Source of the DNA: Pocillopora verrucosa
Lineage: Eukaryota; Cnidaria; Anthozoa; Scleractinia; Pocilloporidae
DNA length: 64,000 nucleotides
Direction of reading: 5' to 3'
Assembly: GCF_036669915.1 (NCBI RefSeq)
Contig: NC_089325.1
Location: forward strand, 13,163,235-13,227,234
The position numbers and the translations under genes are program-made. Every line of letters begins with the position of its first letter. The stretch's first letter is position 1. Positions 1 through 22,503 of this stretch are shown here, piece by piece. The notes under the pieces were generated by a model. It was not told where the DNA came from. It saw nothing but the letters and a program-made list of their open reading frames with translations, and ran no database searches.

Positions 1-41
1 CATGAAGTCCTCCGCACGTTACTCTTCTCTCCATCTAAAAA

Positions 42-10979
<10,938 letters not shown>

Positions 10980-12424
10980 CCTCTGGGTACTTAAAATCTA
11001 TTAAAACAACAAACACAAAAATATTAATCTCGACCCTACAAATTCACTAGGAATTACGCTCCGACCCTTCTTGTTTCATTGGTTTTTCCCAACCCAAAGG
11101 CAAATCTAAATGAGTGTTACTTCTTTAAGGCAAGTTAGCAAACCCTGACGCAATGTGTATCCTAGCATTGCTCCTTTAGTCGAATAACGTTTTCAGTCGT
11201 CTACCCAGGAAAACTCGTTTCCGGTACTGTAGAGATATTTTCTATTCAAAGGAAATATTCTAATCGCCGATTATACTATAACAGCTTTAGTATTGAATTA
11301 GTTAGCGTGTGCACTAGGTTAAAAATTGTTCTGTTCTGCAAAATATCTTGACAAATTTTGTTTCCACCAAATTTTGAATTTGGCAATCGCGTACACACCT
11401 GAAAACACCCGTATATTTTTAAAATAACCAGATGGTGTCAATCACGTTGAGATGAAAATTTTCCTCTAGGTTCCGTTTGCAGGAAAATGCATGTTTATCG
11501 CAGCTCGAACGCCGCGAAAAATTAGATATTTTTGCGGGCTTCGTCTACCTGAAGGCATCAAATTAATTTACTTGAGTGATCGCACGACAATTTCATTCAC
11601 ATCAACGCCTCCATATGTAAAAAAATATACCAGCTCCGAGGTAGGGCGAAGTCGACTTAAATGCTTGGTACGGCTCGATAAAAGTTTGGTAGAAAAAAAA
11701 GAAAACTGCGCGCTCTTAAAGACCAAAACTGAAGACAAATATATCTGCATAATTTTTGCAATAAACAAAACTGGCGTAGTGCGTTCGGGCCCTTATTCAG
11801 CTCATATGCAATTTGGGCAGAAGAAACAAATTTTATCTTTGACGGAGAACAACGAGTGTCAGTGGACATGCACTCTCATGAATAAACATGCAGAGCTTCA
11901 AATTACGTTCGAAAGCACAACAGTCCTCATTCCATTGTAAGATGGATTAAGGGGTCGGGAAGAATTCAGTAGGGGAGGGAAATTTACTACACTGGAAAGA
12001 AAGAAACAACGCTTAAGGCCTTACTCATTCTCATTTTAGATATTTGCGACCAACATCTTGCTTGAAAGAAATTTCCAAAGAAAATTAATCGTACCGAGGT
12101 CGGTCGAAGGCATCCCAAAATATCACCAGACTTACCTTAATCAATTGAATGTAATTACTTTAAAATTTGCATTGCATTTGAATTTTTTTGTTAAGAACTT
12201 CGATGCACATGTTTAGTTTTCAATCGAAAGGTTTTGGTAAAGCGTTTCCTTCAACGAAGAATGTGAACGCGCGACCTGATGTGAGACACATTTTGAAAAA
12301 TTTTCCGGCCACCGATGGTTTACGTAGATTTGAGAGCAGATGGGACAACGTTTCTCTCGATCGATCTGAAATGCAACTCAAATTGATGTAACCATATGCG
12401 AAACGAAAGAGTATGTGATCGAAG

Positions 12425-12815
12425 ACGCGCCAAAACTCCCTTCATTTATGGACAACTGTGAATTTTCGTCTTTTTACATTGCCCTTTCAAACAGCAGTAA
12501 CAAAACCAACAGACTGATTATCAGTAGTGGAAGATTCCGAAATCCTTCGCGCTCAATCAGAGCGTCTCAAAATGAAAATAACCAATGTACTAGTTGATTG
12601 AACCAATATACAACTCGAATTAACATAACTAAATTCGACAGAGAATTGAACATGTTTTAGGCCACGCCAAGACCCCATCATATATGGACAATTCTTGGCT
12701 TTTCTTTTCTTTTCATGACCCTTTCAAACAGCAGTAACAAAACCAACTGATCATGAATCGATATCAGTGGTGGAAGATGCCAGCGTCCTTTGTGACTATT
12801 CAAAGCGTCTCAAAG
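12425..12815. repeat. Diverged tandem duplication, ~238 bp period
   Basis: 12425-12570 and 12662-12815 share a block with ccctttcaaacagcagtaac followed by aaaaccaac, then tatcagt(a/g)gtggaaga and a later aaagcgtctcaaa. Copies differ at many bases, so the duplication is old. No coding frame is conserved across both. Confidence 0.7.
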
Positions 12816-13725
12816 TAACTTAGCTACACTGGATTTTCACACGCAAACTTTTCACTTTCCGACTCATTTTAACTTTGCAATGGAAGTTACGAAGAACACA
12901 ATATTTTCGCTCAAGAACATTTTTTTTTCAATTTTGTCATCCTACAATTGTACTTTGCACGAAAATCTGTGATCAGTTCTTCCCTCTAGATTTTGTCTTT
13001 CCTGGCGAAAAGAGGGCGAATCAGAATTTTTCTTTGTCCCAAGTAAGTGACAAGAGGAAAGAACACCTTTCTCTAAAAAGATGGATATGTTATGATAATC
13101 GAATGCAGTAACTTACCACCAAGTCACTAAAACTGAACACGCGCACGATGGAAATGCTCCACAATTTTAGATCTTTGCTAAATTGAGATTAAAAATTAAG
13201 ATATCTCTTTATTCTGCTTACTGCTTTCCCAAGGGGAAATAAAGCTCTCAGGAATAATTGCGAGTATTGAATGAAAGGCAATCGATCAACAGCACAATGG
13301 TCATTTCTAAGCCACCAACTATTGTAATGAGCTTAGTGCAAAAGATTCTGCAAGAATTAATGGTTATATTGAGTTAGTCAAATATTTTTTTGCATGAGGT
13401 TGACAAACGCCATAGACAAATTCTCATACGAGGGCCGTAAGTGATGACGCGAACAGGGTCAGGAAAAGAAAAGGGGATCCCATGGGAGAATAATTGCTTT
13501 TATGTTTGAAACTGAGTCAGACAAAGAGAATTTTTAAAATGCCCGCATATTATAGCATCTAAATTCGATTTAGCCTTTGCTAGAGAAGAAGAACTCATTC
13601 TCGTCGCGACAATTTATGTCTTGAATCTGCACGTTTACTAGTACTTTCAATGTTACGGGAGACCATTGCGATGAAATGGTGTGGAGACGCTGCGAACTTT
13701 CCAGAAAAACTGACAGAATAGGAGA

Positions 13726-13750
13726 GGGGTGGGGGGGGGGGAGGGGGCGG
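13726..13750. repeat. Guanine run, possible G-quadruplex
   Basis: Nearly uninterrupted G on the plus strand with single T and A breaks. It has enough G runs to form a quadruplex, which is inference only. Confidence 0.7.
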
Positions 13751-13856
13751 TTCTGCGTCGACCCGAGCATCCCATCCAAGGGGAATCAGTAATTATGCTA
13801 CAAAAACCGGGATAAACTACGGCTGTTAGGGCAACTGCACCGGTTTGAGTACAGTC

Positions 13857-13956
13857 TTAACCTAGTCTTGTACCCAGACCTTCAACGACCAAGCGGTTGT
13901 AAGGTCCTACACTTCAGAGACAGTTACACGGCAGGATCTGGGTACTAGATTAGCCT
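13857..13956. mobile_element. Small MITE-like element with terminal inverted repeats
   Basis: The left end cctagtcttgtacccagacc and the reverse complement of the right end (ctaatctagtacccagatcc) match over about 20 bases with few mismatches. The element is about 100 bp with no coding capacity. No target duplication was confirmed. Confidence 0.6.
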
Positions 13957-14606
13957 TACCTTTTTTGTATGAGACACTCAATGGTTGGTCGAAAGGAGAG
14001 TGTTTGCGCCCTATTATGGTCTTGAAGAAAGCTTTCTCTTTTAGGTTCTTTTGTGTTTCACTCAGCCTACGAGCTCTCAAAGTTGTGAAAGACTTACAAT
14101 CAAATCGCGAAAATTTCTAGCGAAGTGTGAAGGTGTTTTCTTTTTTAAAAGAGGGTTAAGCATGATGATGTTACATCTATTGATGTAACCGCTCGCAGTA
14201 TAATTAGCGTTATAACAACAACAGTTTTTTTTATTATTATTATTATCTCTAGGGGTATTATGGTAGGCAAGCCCGTCATTGTTTTTCTTTAACAACCAAT
14301 AGTCGAGAACCAATTAATTATTTCATTTTCTCGTCAACGTTACTCAAACGTTTCCCAAAAGAAACAGATAACATCCAAAATAATGATTACAATTTCAACA
14401 AGCACATGCTAATCTCAGGTAATACGTCGGTTTCGCTGCAATTTTCCTTCGATACAAGCCTCTCTGAACCTCTTCCCGTCCAGAAAGCTCGCAAAAGGAG
14501 TGTCTTTCATAGATAAAGACCGAAGCCCAAAGAGCACTTCATGGTAAGGAGAGGCTGTGACATAAATTTAAAAATGATTAGATTTTCTTTTTTCTAATCG
14601 TCTGGC

Positions 14607-14678
14607 TCCCATATGGTCTAGCGGTTAGGATTCCTGGCTTTCACCCAGGCGGCGCGGGTTCGACTCCCGGTATGGGAA
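14607..14678 (+). tRNA. tRNA-Glu (anticodon UUC)
   Basis: A 72-base cloverleaf. Acceptor stem TCCCATA pairs with TATGGGA, followed by discriminator A. Anticodon stem CCTGG/CCAGG holds loop CTTTCAC, giving anticodon TTC (Glu). T-arm GCGGG-TTCGACT-CCCGG is intact. Internal pol III boxes are TGGTCTAGCGG and GGTTCGACTCC, and a short T run follows at about 14693. No intron and no encoded CCA, as expected for a eukaryotic nuclear tRNA gene. It stands alone. Confidence 0.97.
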
Positions 14679-15276
14679 GGATGACTCTTCTTTTATTTCC
14701 TTCTTCGTGTTGTTCACCGTCTATGTGTTCGAAGAATTTTTCCATATCATTTTGTCGTATTAAGACACTAACGCGTTATTGACCCCGCGGGGCAATGTGA
14801 TGTCTAAACATGGGGGTGTAAACGTTATTCACACATACAGTTTAGAGGGTCATGTAAGTGATTCAATCTTGTAGACCAAAGTACGGCCAGGGCTGAAACT
14901 ACATATCTAGTAGAAGATAAAATTTGTTTGTTCGTAGTGACCCCTGATGTAAAAAAGGGAAAAAATATTCTAATCTGTAACATTTTAGATATCAAACAGA
15001 GGCCTATCACGCTCACAAATCGATAACTGATGGCAACATTGCTGATGCACTAAAATTCCGGTCACTGTTTGATGTCATAGCTGTCACTATCGATGGCACT
15101 GGTGATAACCAATGGTGATGCCGGTGCCATAATTGTTAGCGTTGAAGTTGCGAGCAATTTCACAACATCACTGCTGCCAATTTCGATGCCACTGCGATCA
15201 GTTGTATTATTTTCAACGCCGGCGCACGAAACATCAATAAAATTGGTATCATTTCTTATGCCGTTTGCATTATCGT
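14679..15276. other. 3' flank of gene A containing an out-of-frame copy of its repeat
   Basis: The segment 15197-15287 repeats, with changes, the end of gene A's coding exon (15301-15390), offset by about 104 bp. Because 104 is not a multiple of three, this copy is open in a different frame and lies after gene A's stop, so it is probably 3' UTR. The part left of about 15060 shows no feature. Confidence 0.6.
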
Positions 15277-17135
15277 TCAATGCACTACCACGAATCTGGA
15301 ATCAGTTGCATTATTTTCGACGCTGGTACAAGGAATTTTGATATTACTGGTATCATTTCTAATGCCGTTTGCACTATTATCCATTACACTTCCGTTATTT
15401 TCATTGCCTTCGCCATCATTGATTGCTGATTGAGTGCCGATTTCCCCACTACCTGTGTCAATAACATTGCAATTGCTGACATCGCTGTTAAAGCCATTGC
15501 AAGAAATATGACTTTCATTAGTATCATTACCGGTACCGTCGCCTTCATTTTCAGTTTGGCTATTGCCATGATTATTTCCGATGCTGTTACCATTTTGGGT
15601 GCAATCATTCTCAACGTCATTGCCGTCATTGTGGAGACCAATACCAAGACTGTTGATGTCACTGCCATCATACTCAGTGTCATTAGCATAATTTTCAGTG
15701 TTGCTTACATTATCTTCAGAGTTATTGTATGTAATATCAATGCCACTGGCATCAATGCCGATGCCAGTTCCGTAATTGTCAATGCCATTGTCATTGCGAG
15801 TAATTGGGAAGCTGTTATCAGTTGCATATCCTCTTTCATTGCCTGGATATGGTGGGGGAGGTTCCCCAATGTATGACAAATATGATGTTTCAATATGCAC
15901 CTGTAGCGGCGCGGTGCGTCCTGGGAAAGTGGTCGAAACGAATCCTGGGTAGTGTTCGCGAGATGCTCTGGCAGAGTGTTGCATGCTGGGTATGTTAACT
16001 GTCATTGTTGTTGTATGCTCTTGCCGCTGGCCGCCAAAAATATATTTTCGATCTTTGCAGCACAAGACTAAGAAGATCAGCCCACCAACGACGAAAACCG
16101 CGAGAAAAAAGAAGCCAATGAATGAACTGGCGTTGAACGCTGAAAATTGAAGAACAGAGTGTCAACTTGAAATTTTTGATAAATCTAATAAGTATTAAGA
16201 TCTTCATCTGTCTTAAGTAGTCAGCCAGCAACGAAAAGAAAGAAATTAACATCTTGCTGAAGTTTTGTATGTTATATACTCTCATTTCAAAAATTAATTG
16301 ATGTCATCAGTTGCGATAAAAATATATAACATTTTCGTACTCCTTGTTCATCTGTCTGTCCGTCTTTTTGTCTGTCTGTCTTTCTGTGTGTCTGTGTGTC
16401 GGTGTGTCTGTCTGTCTGTCCTTCTTTCTGTTTGTCTTTCTGTCTGTCTATCCGTCTTTACTTGTCTCACTCATGTCTGCGAGAGATATGTCCTAAACTT
16501 TTTTTATCGTTGTCTCGTTTTGGTTTGGTCTTGATCTAAGCGTCATATATAATTGCATAAAAAATTGAACCAGGTAAAGAAAACCTTGAGCTGAAAATCT
16601 TTTTTACACTGTGGCTAAATTACCTTCCACCTTCTGAAGGAGAGACAGCAAGACTGTGAAGGAAAGCATATAAAGCATAAACTACAATATCTTCTTAAGT
16701 TCTGATACAAATATTGTTATGATCTTCACTTAGTCGAATGACAATAATTTTTTTCTGAATATAAACTGCATTATTTTCATTTAAGAGTTTATTATTTCTT
16801 TACGTTTATGAATACTGAGCTAACTCATCTTCCTTGCTAAAGTAGAGATTTTAAACGTAAATATCGTGGTATCAGACAGATCTTTTCCTGCGAAAAAGAT
16901 AGGATCCAGACGTTTTAAACGGTCATCACATGCCTCCGTTTCCCCATTATCCCTCAATGAAGCAACTGTGATTGAAAGTGGAAAGTAATAACTTGCGACG
17001 GATGGATGTGTGGAAGGAAAAAGATAATTGCTTAAAACAACCGAACGATCCAGCTTGCCTTTACATGAATACTTTCATGATTTCAAGCAAACGTAGATCT
17101 CACTTACCTATAAAGACATAAAAACAGGTCTTCAT
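15277..17135 (-). CDS. Gene A: small single-pass membrane protein, PPPPYPG motif, Asn/Asp-rich tail
   Basis: Exons 17108-17135 (MKTCFYVFI), 16624-16653 (30 nt) and 15277-16139, all joined in phase 1; sum 921 nt, 306 residues. Residues 1-20 form a signal peptide with likely cleavage after VEA. Only about six residues (FNASSF, one N-glycosylation sequon) precede the membrane span FIGFFFLAVFVVGGLIFLVL. The cytoplasmic part begins CCKDRKYIFGG, contains GEPPPPYPG (a PPxY site of the kind that binds WW-domain proteins) and continues as about 190 residues rich in Asn, Asp, Gly and Ser with dispersed short repeats. Gene B has the same exon plan. The protein looks like an adaptor rather than a receptor, an inference from the missing ectodomain. 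The tiny exons are supported by splice sites, phase and the match to gene B, not by transcripts. Confidence 0.72.
16335..16465. repeat. (TGTC)n-rich microsatellite in gene A intron 2
   Basis: Imperfect tctg/tgtc tetramers on the plus strand with gtgtgtc variants. The array lies between the 30-nt exon and the membrane exon of gene A and is non-coding. Confidence 0.9.
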
Positions 17136-18562
17136 TTTTCAAACAATAACTAAATTTTCCTTTTAAAATATACTAACAGAAAAAAGTTTCTGTGTTACTC
17201 CCCACTGAAGTTTCTTAGGAATTTATCCAATAATAATGAAAATACAGAAAACCGAATTAATTACCCGAATGTTAGGCAACTGCTGTGCTATTAACTGCTT
17301 TGTTTTGGTGTTTTTATCACAAAGTTTAAATTACCTTGGACACGGATTGGGCAGAAGTCCCCAATAACACCGTTACACTCATTTGCTGGCCACACACATG
17401 AATTATTAAGTGCGATTTGTTGTTTCCAATTCAAAACAAAAGTGAACCATTCTTTAGGAGTGAGATAAAGAAAGCCTTGACTAAACATTTTCTAGAATGT
17501 TAGTGAATGTTGCGAATCGACGGAGTTGGCTTTGAAACCAAAGCGGTATCCGAAAGAGGATAGGTTCTTTTATTTTAATATTTATTACTGTCCTTCTTTT
17601 GTCGAGAAATATACGCTGTAATTAACGAGTGCGATGCATTGTAAGTTTTAATATTTTTTTCTTTGTATACTTATATTTCCACAGTGTTGAACGAAGCTCT
17701 AACCGACTACAGAGATACAGGTTATGCAACACTACCCCTCCCCCCTGAAAAAATCTATTGACTCCAAATCTTCACTACAGCAACAATTGAATATTCTACG
17801 ACTGAATGCAGAATTAAATAATGTCCCGCAACTTAAGTTAAAAAGTAGACATCAGAATCTCAGTTCTAATGTTGAAACAAGTACGATACTATTTGTAATT
17901 GTAAGGAAATATTTTTGACTAAGAGTAATAATAACTCAGGGTTGAAAATATATCCAGAAATCGTTCAATCAAATGATTCAAGCATTAATCACAGTTTTTT
18001 TGTGTCAGTTGATTGTTCTGTCTAGCAGCGTGGATCTTCAGCGTAACACTGTCACGCATTCTTGTCAACAGCAGTAGCAAAACATTGGCGAAACCGGTTG
18101 ACGTGTTCACCCTAGTAATATTTGCATAAATTGTCACATGCAGCAGCAGTTATCACGTAACAAGCTAAGGATGTAAGTACCTTCGCAAAATCCGTCGATT
18201 ATCATTAATTAAACTTACATTTACATTTAATTAAACTGGCATTTACTTTCTAAAGTTGTATTTCTTTAAGCCCCAGTGAGTAAAACTGATTTTTAACAAA
18301 GTTCCTAGTTCTCGTTTGTTCATGAAAGTTTATAGATGGAATATTCAAAAATAGCTCAGCCGTCGGTCAAGTTTGAGTAGTCAACTACTTGGGATACAAC
18401 TTTGGAATCCATCGTCATAAAAGTAATGTTGTTTTTCTAGACTAAATCAATTAATTACAACCCGCTGGATGATCACTTCTCAGAGCTGGTCGCTAACAGT
18501 CATTGCGAGGTATAACCACTTCCTGCATCATTAAAAAACGATTTAAAATGAAAAGGTCTCTT
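17136..18562. other. Intergenic region between genes A and B
   Basis: It should contain the promoter of gene A at its left end and the 3' end of gene B at its right end. A single exon-like frame at 17335-17491 has an acceptor and a GTAATT donor (NSCVWPANECNG), but it lies upstream of gene A's own signal exon and has no partner, so I do not call it. Nothing else is recognisable. Confidence 0.4.
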
Positions 18563-20914
18563 CTACATGCCAGGGTAAGGTGGGGGAGGCTCTCCCACTA
18601 AAATCTCCGTCCTTGGCATCATCATCGGCTGAGGAATTGCGAAGTGCAGACTTTCTAACGGTGGTGGGTAGATTGAATGTAGGAATTCTGGATAGTAATC
18701 CTGATGTTGAAGACCGGCTTCGGAAGGCTGCTGTGTGTCACAAACGTTAGTTGTCACGCTAGAGTCACGCGTACGCCGCCTTTTAGAGTTGCAGTCCATG
18801 CTGTATTTTACTAACAGGAAAATCCCTCCAAGAAGGATCAGAAGGAAAAGAACTGCCAGTACGATGTACACAGCAGATGCAACTCTTTTGAGCGCTGCAA
18901 AAGTGAAAAAAATTGTTTCTAATTTGAGTTGGAATTCTCAGAATTCGAACTGTTTCGCTATGACGAGGGGCTAACGCTCGAAACGTCAGCTTTAAAACTC
19001 TTTACGGTGGCCAACTTACTTTATCAACTAAGTTGATAATACTTAATTGCCCTGTTATACTCTCTCGGTGGGTGAGTATAACAGGGTAATCATTACAGTT
19101 TCTCTATTAACGTACATTTGTAGAATATACAGTTTCACTATCCCTTTGGGCAACCTTTTGTCTTGAAATCCAATATGTAGTGTGTATTGCAATAGTCTAT
19201 CAGTCTAGCAGCACTGAAAACATCACTATAATCCAATAATCTAGGGATCAAGATTCCAAAGGAATGCCTGGTTAAGCTGTTCTCTTGGTCTGCTTTTCGC
19301 CTAATCATTTAAATTCCTTCACAGCTTTATTAAATGGCGTGATGCATTTTGACAGGTAAAGTCGTATCATCACGATTCAAAGGTAAATAAAGTTGATATC
19401 AAAGTTGGCAACTCAGAGAGCTCAAGCATTGAACAAGAACAAGCGGTTGGATGAACCAAGCACTTATACAGCGAACAATGACAAGGCTTGAAACAATGAC
19501 TAGAAAACACCAGAAAACTAGGTAAAGTCAGTAAAGGTACCTTCAACTTCTTGCAAGTGACACAAGAACACTGAAAAGGAAAACAAAGAATATTATTCGT
19601 TCAGTGGTTTATTGACCCGTGAATTTTCGCAAAAAAATGTCATATTTCCCTTCTTGTTACACCCTTAATCAACAGCCCTTAATCAACATATGTGCGGGGT
19701 GCGTCGAAATAAAATATGTACTTTTCTCGGAAATCGGGTAAGTGTGAATGGTTTGATGCGACATGTGCAAGGTAAGCAATCAAGCATGTCGTTGTAATTG
19801 ATTGGCGATTAACCGACAACTTGATTTCCCTAATTCCACAAATTTTAATTCTGCCTTATATATACTAGTTTCGAAGATAAATTGATTATAAAACTCCTGT
19901 GAACCGTTTGCAGCTTTGTTGTTCACACATTCCCCCAATTTTAGCCATGATTACCCTATTCAAATGAATTCAGTTAATCCATGACAACAACTACGTGTGT
20001 GCACGCTAGTTTCGAATGTTATCATAATTTCAGAAAGTGACATCAATAATTATCCTAAGAGGTTTGAATATTAGGTATTTGCCGGAAAAGCAGGTTCTTT
20101 TACTTGATGAAAAGATATGTATATTTTTTTAATTCATCAATTCGTTAAGCAATAAAAAAAAAGTCTTTCAAACTTTATAAGTGGTGATACGAGCCGCTGA
20201 AGGAAACAGAACGTGATCAAATGACAATGATGTTATGTAGAATTTTTTTACTCGCCAACCGCCTGGTGAATGAAAAACTTTCAACCTAGCATCTAGTGAT
20301 CGCAAGTTATCTAAGCTTTATATCGTAACTTACAGAAATAACAAATGGCAGCGTACACTCGTGCGTCGATTTCTTCACTAAATGTGATCGATGACCAGAC
20401 TGACACTTAATCATAAGGGGACCTTACGCAATCAGGACGGCAACGCCGGGAAAACGTTGACGAAAAATTGAATTTATATCTTTTGTAGAATTTTGCGAAT
20501 GGATGTTGTGTTTACACTCCCTAACGGAGCCGCTTCTTTACTTCGGCGTAACTTCTGTGAGCAGCGTAAAGTTGAAAATGGAACTTAAATAATTTGTGGT
20601 TGGGGTTTCCGTTGTCAAATCATGTAAATTTCACAGTAGGTGTCATCACGTTGTCGTTCGCAGAAGACGGCTAGGAAGTGTACAAATATTTAAAACACAC
20701 GGGCTGAACTGTTGTTTAGACATTAGATCTTTGTTGTTTTACCTCGACCTCGCTGACGTTGTGATTTGCTGAAGTACTCTAATGACTAAATAAAACTTGC
20801 TTATACCTCGTGATTTTGCTGTTGTTATCAATCGCATTCCCAAGCACATTGGGTAAAAACACGCTAAGATTAAGAATCCTTACCTGAACAAATGAGATAC
20901 ACAGAGAATTTCAT
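18563..20914 (-). CDS. Gene B: small single-pass membrane protein ending in PPPPYPG
   Basis: Exons 20884-20914 (MKFSVYLICS), 19541-19570 (30 nt, FLCHLQEVE) and 18563-18894, all phase 1; sum 393 nt, 130 residues. It is the paralogue of gene A: both have a short first exon, a 30-nt second exon ending LQ(E/K)VE, and a third exon opening with the completed Ala codon. Predicted cleavage after VEA leaves about seven residues (LKRVASA) before the span VYIVLAVLFLLILLGGIFLL. The tail is basic at the membrane (KRRRTR), tyrosine-containing (DYYPEF, HSIYPPP) and ends with VGEPPPPYPGM then stop. No catalytic domain is present. A PPxY-bearing membrane adaptor is the simplest reading, by inference. Confidence 0.75.
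18957..19090 (+). repeat. Dispersed repeat (GCTAACGCTCGAAACGTCAG family), with terminal hairpin
   Basis: It starts gaggggctaacgctcgaaac and continues with an ctctttacggtggcca block; the same block recurs at 39510-39850, 40960-41070 and 46790-46985. The right end (19047-19090) is an inverted repeat, ccctgttatactc facing gagtataacaggg. It lies in the intron between exons 2 and 3 of gene B. Confidence 0.8.
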
Positions 20915-22503
20915 CGCGTCAATTTGATCCAAAGATCACTCGTTAGACAAGCGGGTTACGATATCTTCAATACTAATTACGCTTCAATGACGGAAGGCTC
21001 AGTCTGATCACGTGACCTCGCCGGGGTCAGCTAATTAGAAAGTGGAGTGAGTTATTGATCCTTACGTGTGATAACTACTACCGCTAAGAACACTTCCGCA
21101 TGATATTACCATGATCAAAAATAACTAGAGTCAGAGGTACAATTTTTTTGTTTATTCTAGACTTCCTACAAAGTGGAATCCAAGAGGACATGAACTGTAA
21201 CTTGGTGGAATCATTATGCAATTTTGTGACCTAACGAAGATGTTTTCCATCATTTAGGAACCACAAAATAACAAACACTCCCCTTTAATTTCGAGCAATA
21301 ACACAACTGTGGCTGAGTCGACAGGAGTGAACATAAGAGGACATGGAGGAATAAAAGGAGTGCGCACGTAACAGAGTGTAGAAGGGACTCTGGAAAATTG
21401 ACTGCCAATGAACTGCCAATGCAAAGGGGATAATTATTCCCCCTCAGCAGGGAATAAATAGTGTTCAAGTTAGCTAACGAGCCAGAAAGTTCGGTGTCCC
21501 TGGGCTTAGCGGCAGGAAGCGAATAAAGCTCTTGCCACTTCTCAGCACGGAATACTTGGGTCACATCACTCCAATTATTTGGACAGGTTTTCCTGACAGT
21601 TTGCCGATAGCTTTTGATACTCTTATCCTAACTGGAAACACGCATTATGAGAGTTAACTATGAGTTTAGCGTCTTGCCCAAGAAGGCATCAAAACGCGCC
21701 GAACTTTTCGGTCCGTGGTCCTGGATATTAGAGACCAGGTCTTTACGTCTCCTGCCCTTTAGTACGAAAGGCTTTAAAGGCAAAAATTAAATACATGTAA
21801 GAGCGTAATGAGTGCGTCGGACAAATAAATTGTATTTAGGAAAGTATGTTTGAATATACATATAATGGCGTGAAACAATTATCAAGTTATTTTTTTTAAC
21901 GTAGAACATTGGACTTCAGAATCCGCACGTATGAAGTAATATTCCTCGTGTGGGACCACGATGTTTTCCCTTCGTTCGTTACAAAAGGAAATGAGCAAAT
22001 GAGCTCAAAATATACATTTTAAGTTCTATTTACACTCTTTATGGCAAAACAGCGACACAAGTTAAATAGCTGCGTAAATGAACAAACATTCAAACATACC
22101 CCTCAAGAAATGACAAAAAATATAAATAATAACTGTACAATTCTTTCACAAGTCTCGAGACCCTAACAAATTGAGAAATACGTAATTTAAACAAACTGGA
22201 AACAGAAAAAGAATTTGAGATAAACACAATGTTTTTAGGAACCCCAGCTGGCTAGTAGGCTTCATAGAAAGAGCAGTCAAGGAGTTGAACTCAGAGGAAC
22301 TGAAAACAAATCCAGTGAGAAGCAGAGAAGACGGCTTGAAGCTGGGACCACCAGATTTTATAAGACCAGCACCCTAATGATTCTCGGTGTCTTAATGAAT
22401 CCGGAATCACGATGAACGTTTTCTGTATCCTCCTTCCAAAAAATCGTTATATCATCCTGCATGAGGATAGCGACAAATGTCCATGCCTTTCCTGAGGATA
22501 CGA
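20915..22503. other. Intergenic region between genes B and C
   Basis: Part of it (about 21250-21560) belongs to a dispersed repeat family that contains aaaattgactgccaatgaa and recurs near 38740, 50270 and 62150. The left end should hold the gene B promoter. No gene is recognisable. Confidence 0.5.

Larger units (their letters stand above)
10980..14606. other. Intergenic stretch with small repeats, no gene recognised
   Basis: This lies upstream of the MACPF gene start, so its left end should hold that gene's promoter and 5' UTR; no core motif is clear enough to call. One plus-strand open frame of 149 codons (11491-11940) resembles no family I know. The stretch also holds a tandem duplication, a G-run and a small inverted-repeat element, listed separately. 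Confidence 0.5.

Noticed and set aside
11491..11940. 149-codon plus-strand open frame upstream of the MACPF gene
   Set aside because: No recognisable domain, signal peptide or splice partner; overlapping frames on the other strand are of similar quality. It may be chance.
17335..17491. Exon-like frame with acceptor and GTAATT donor on the minus strand
   Set aside because: It lies upstream of the signal exon of gene A, begins in phase 0 and has no first exon. A, as modelled, is complete without it.
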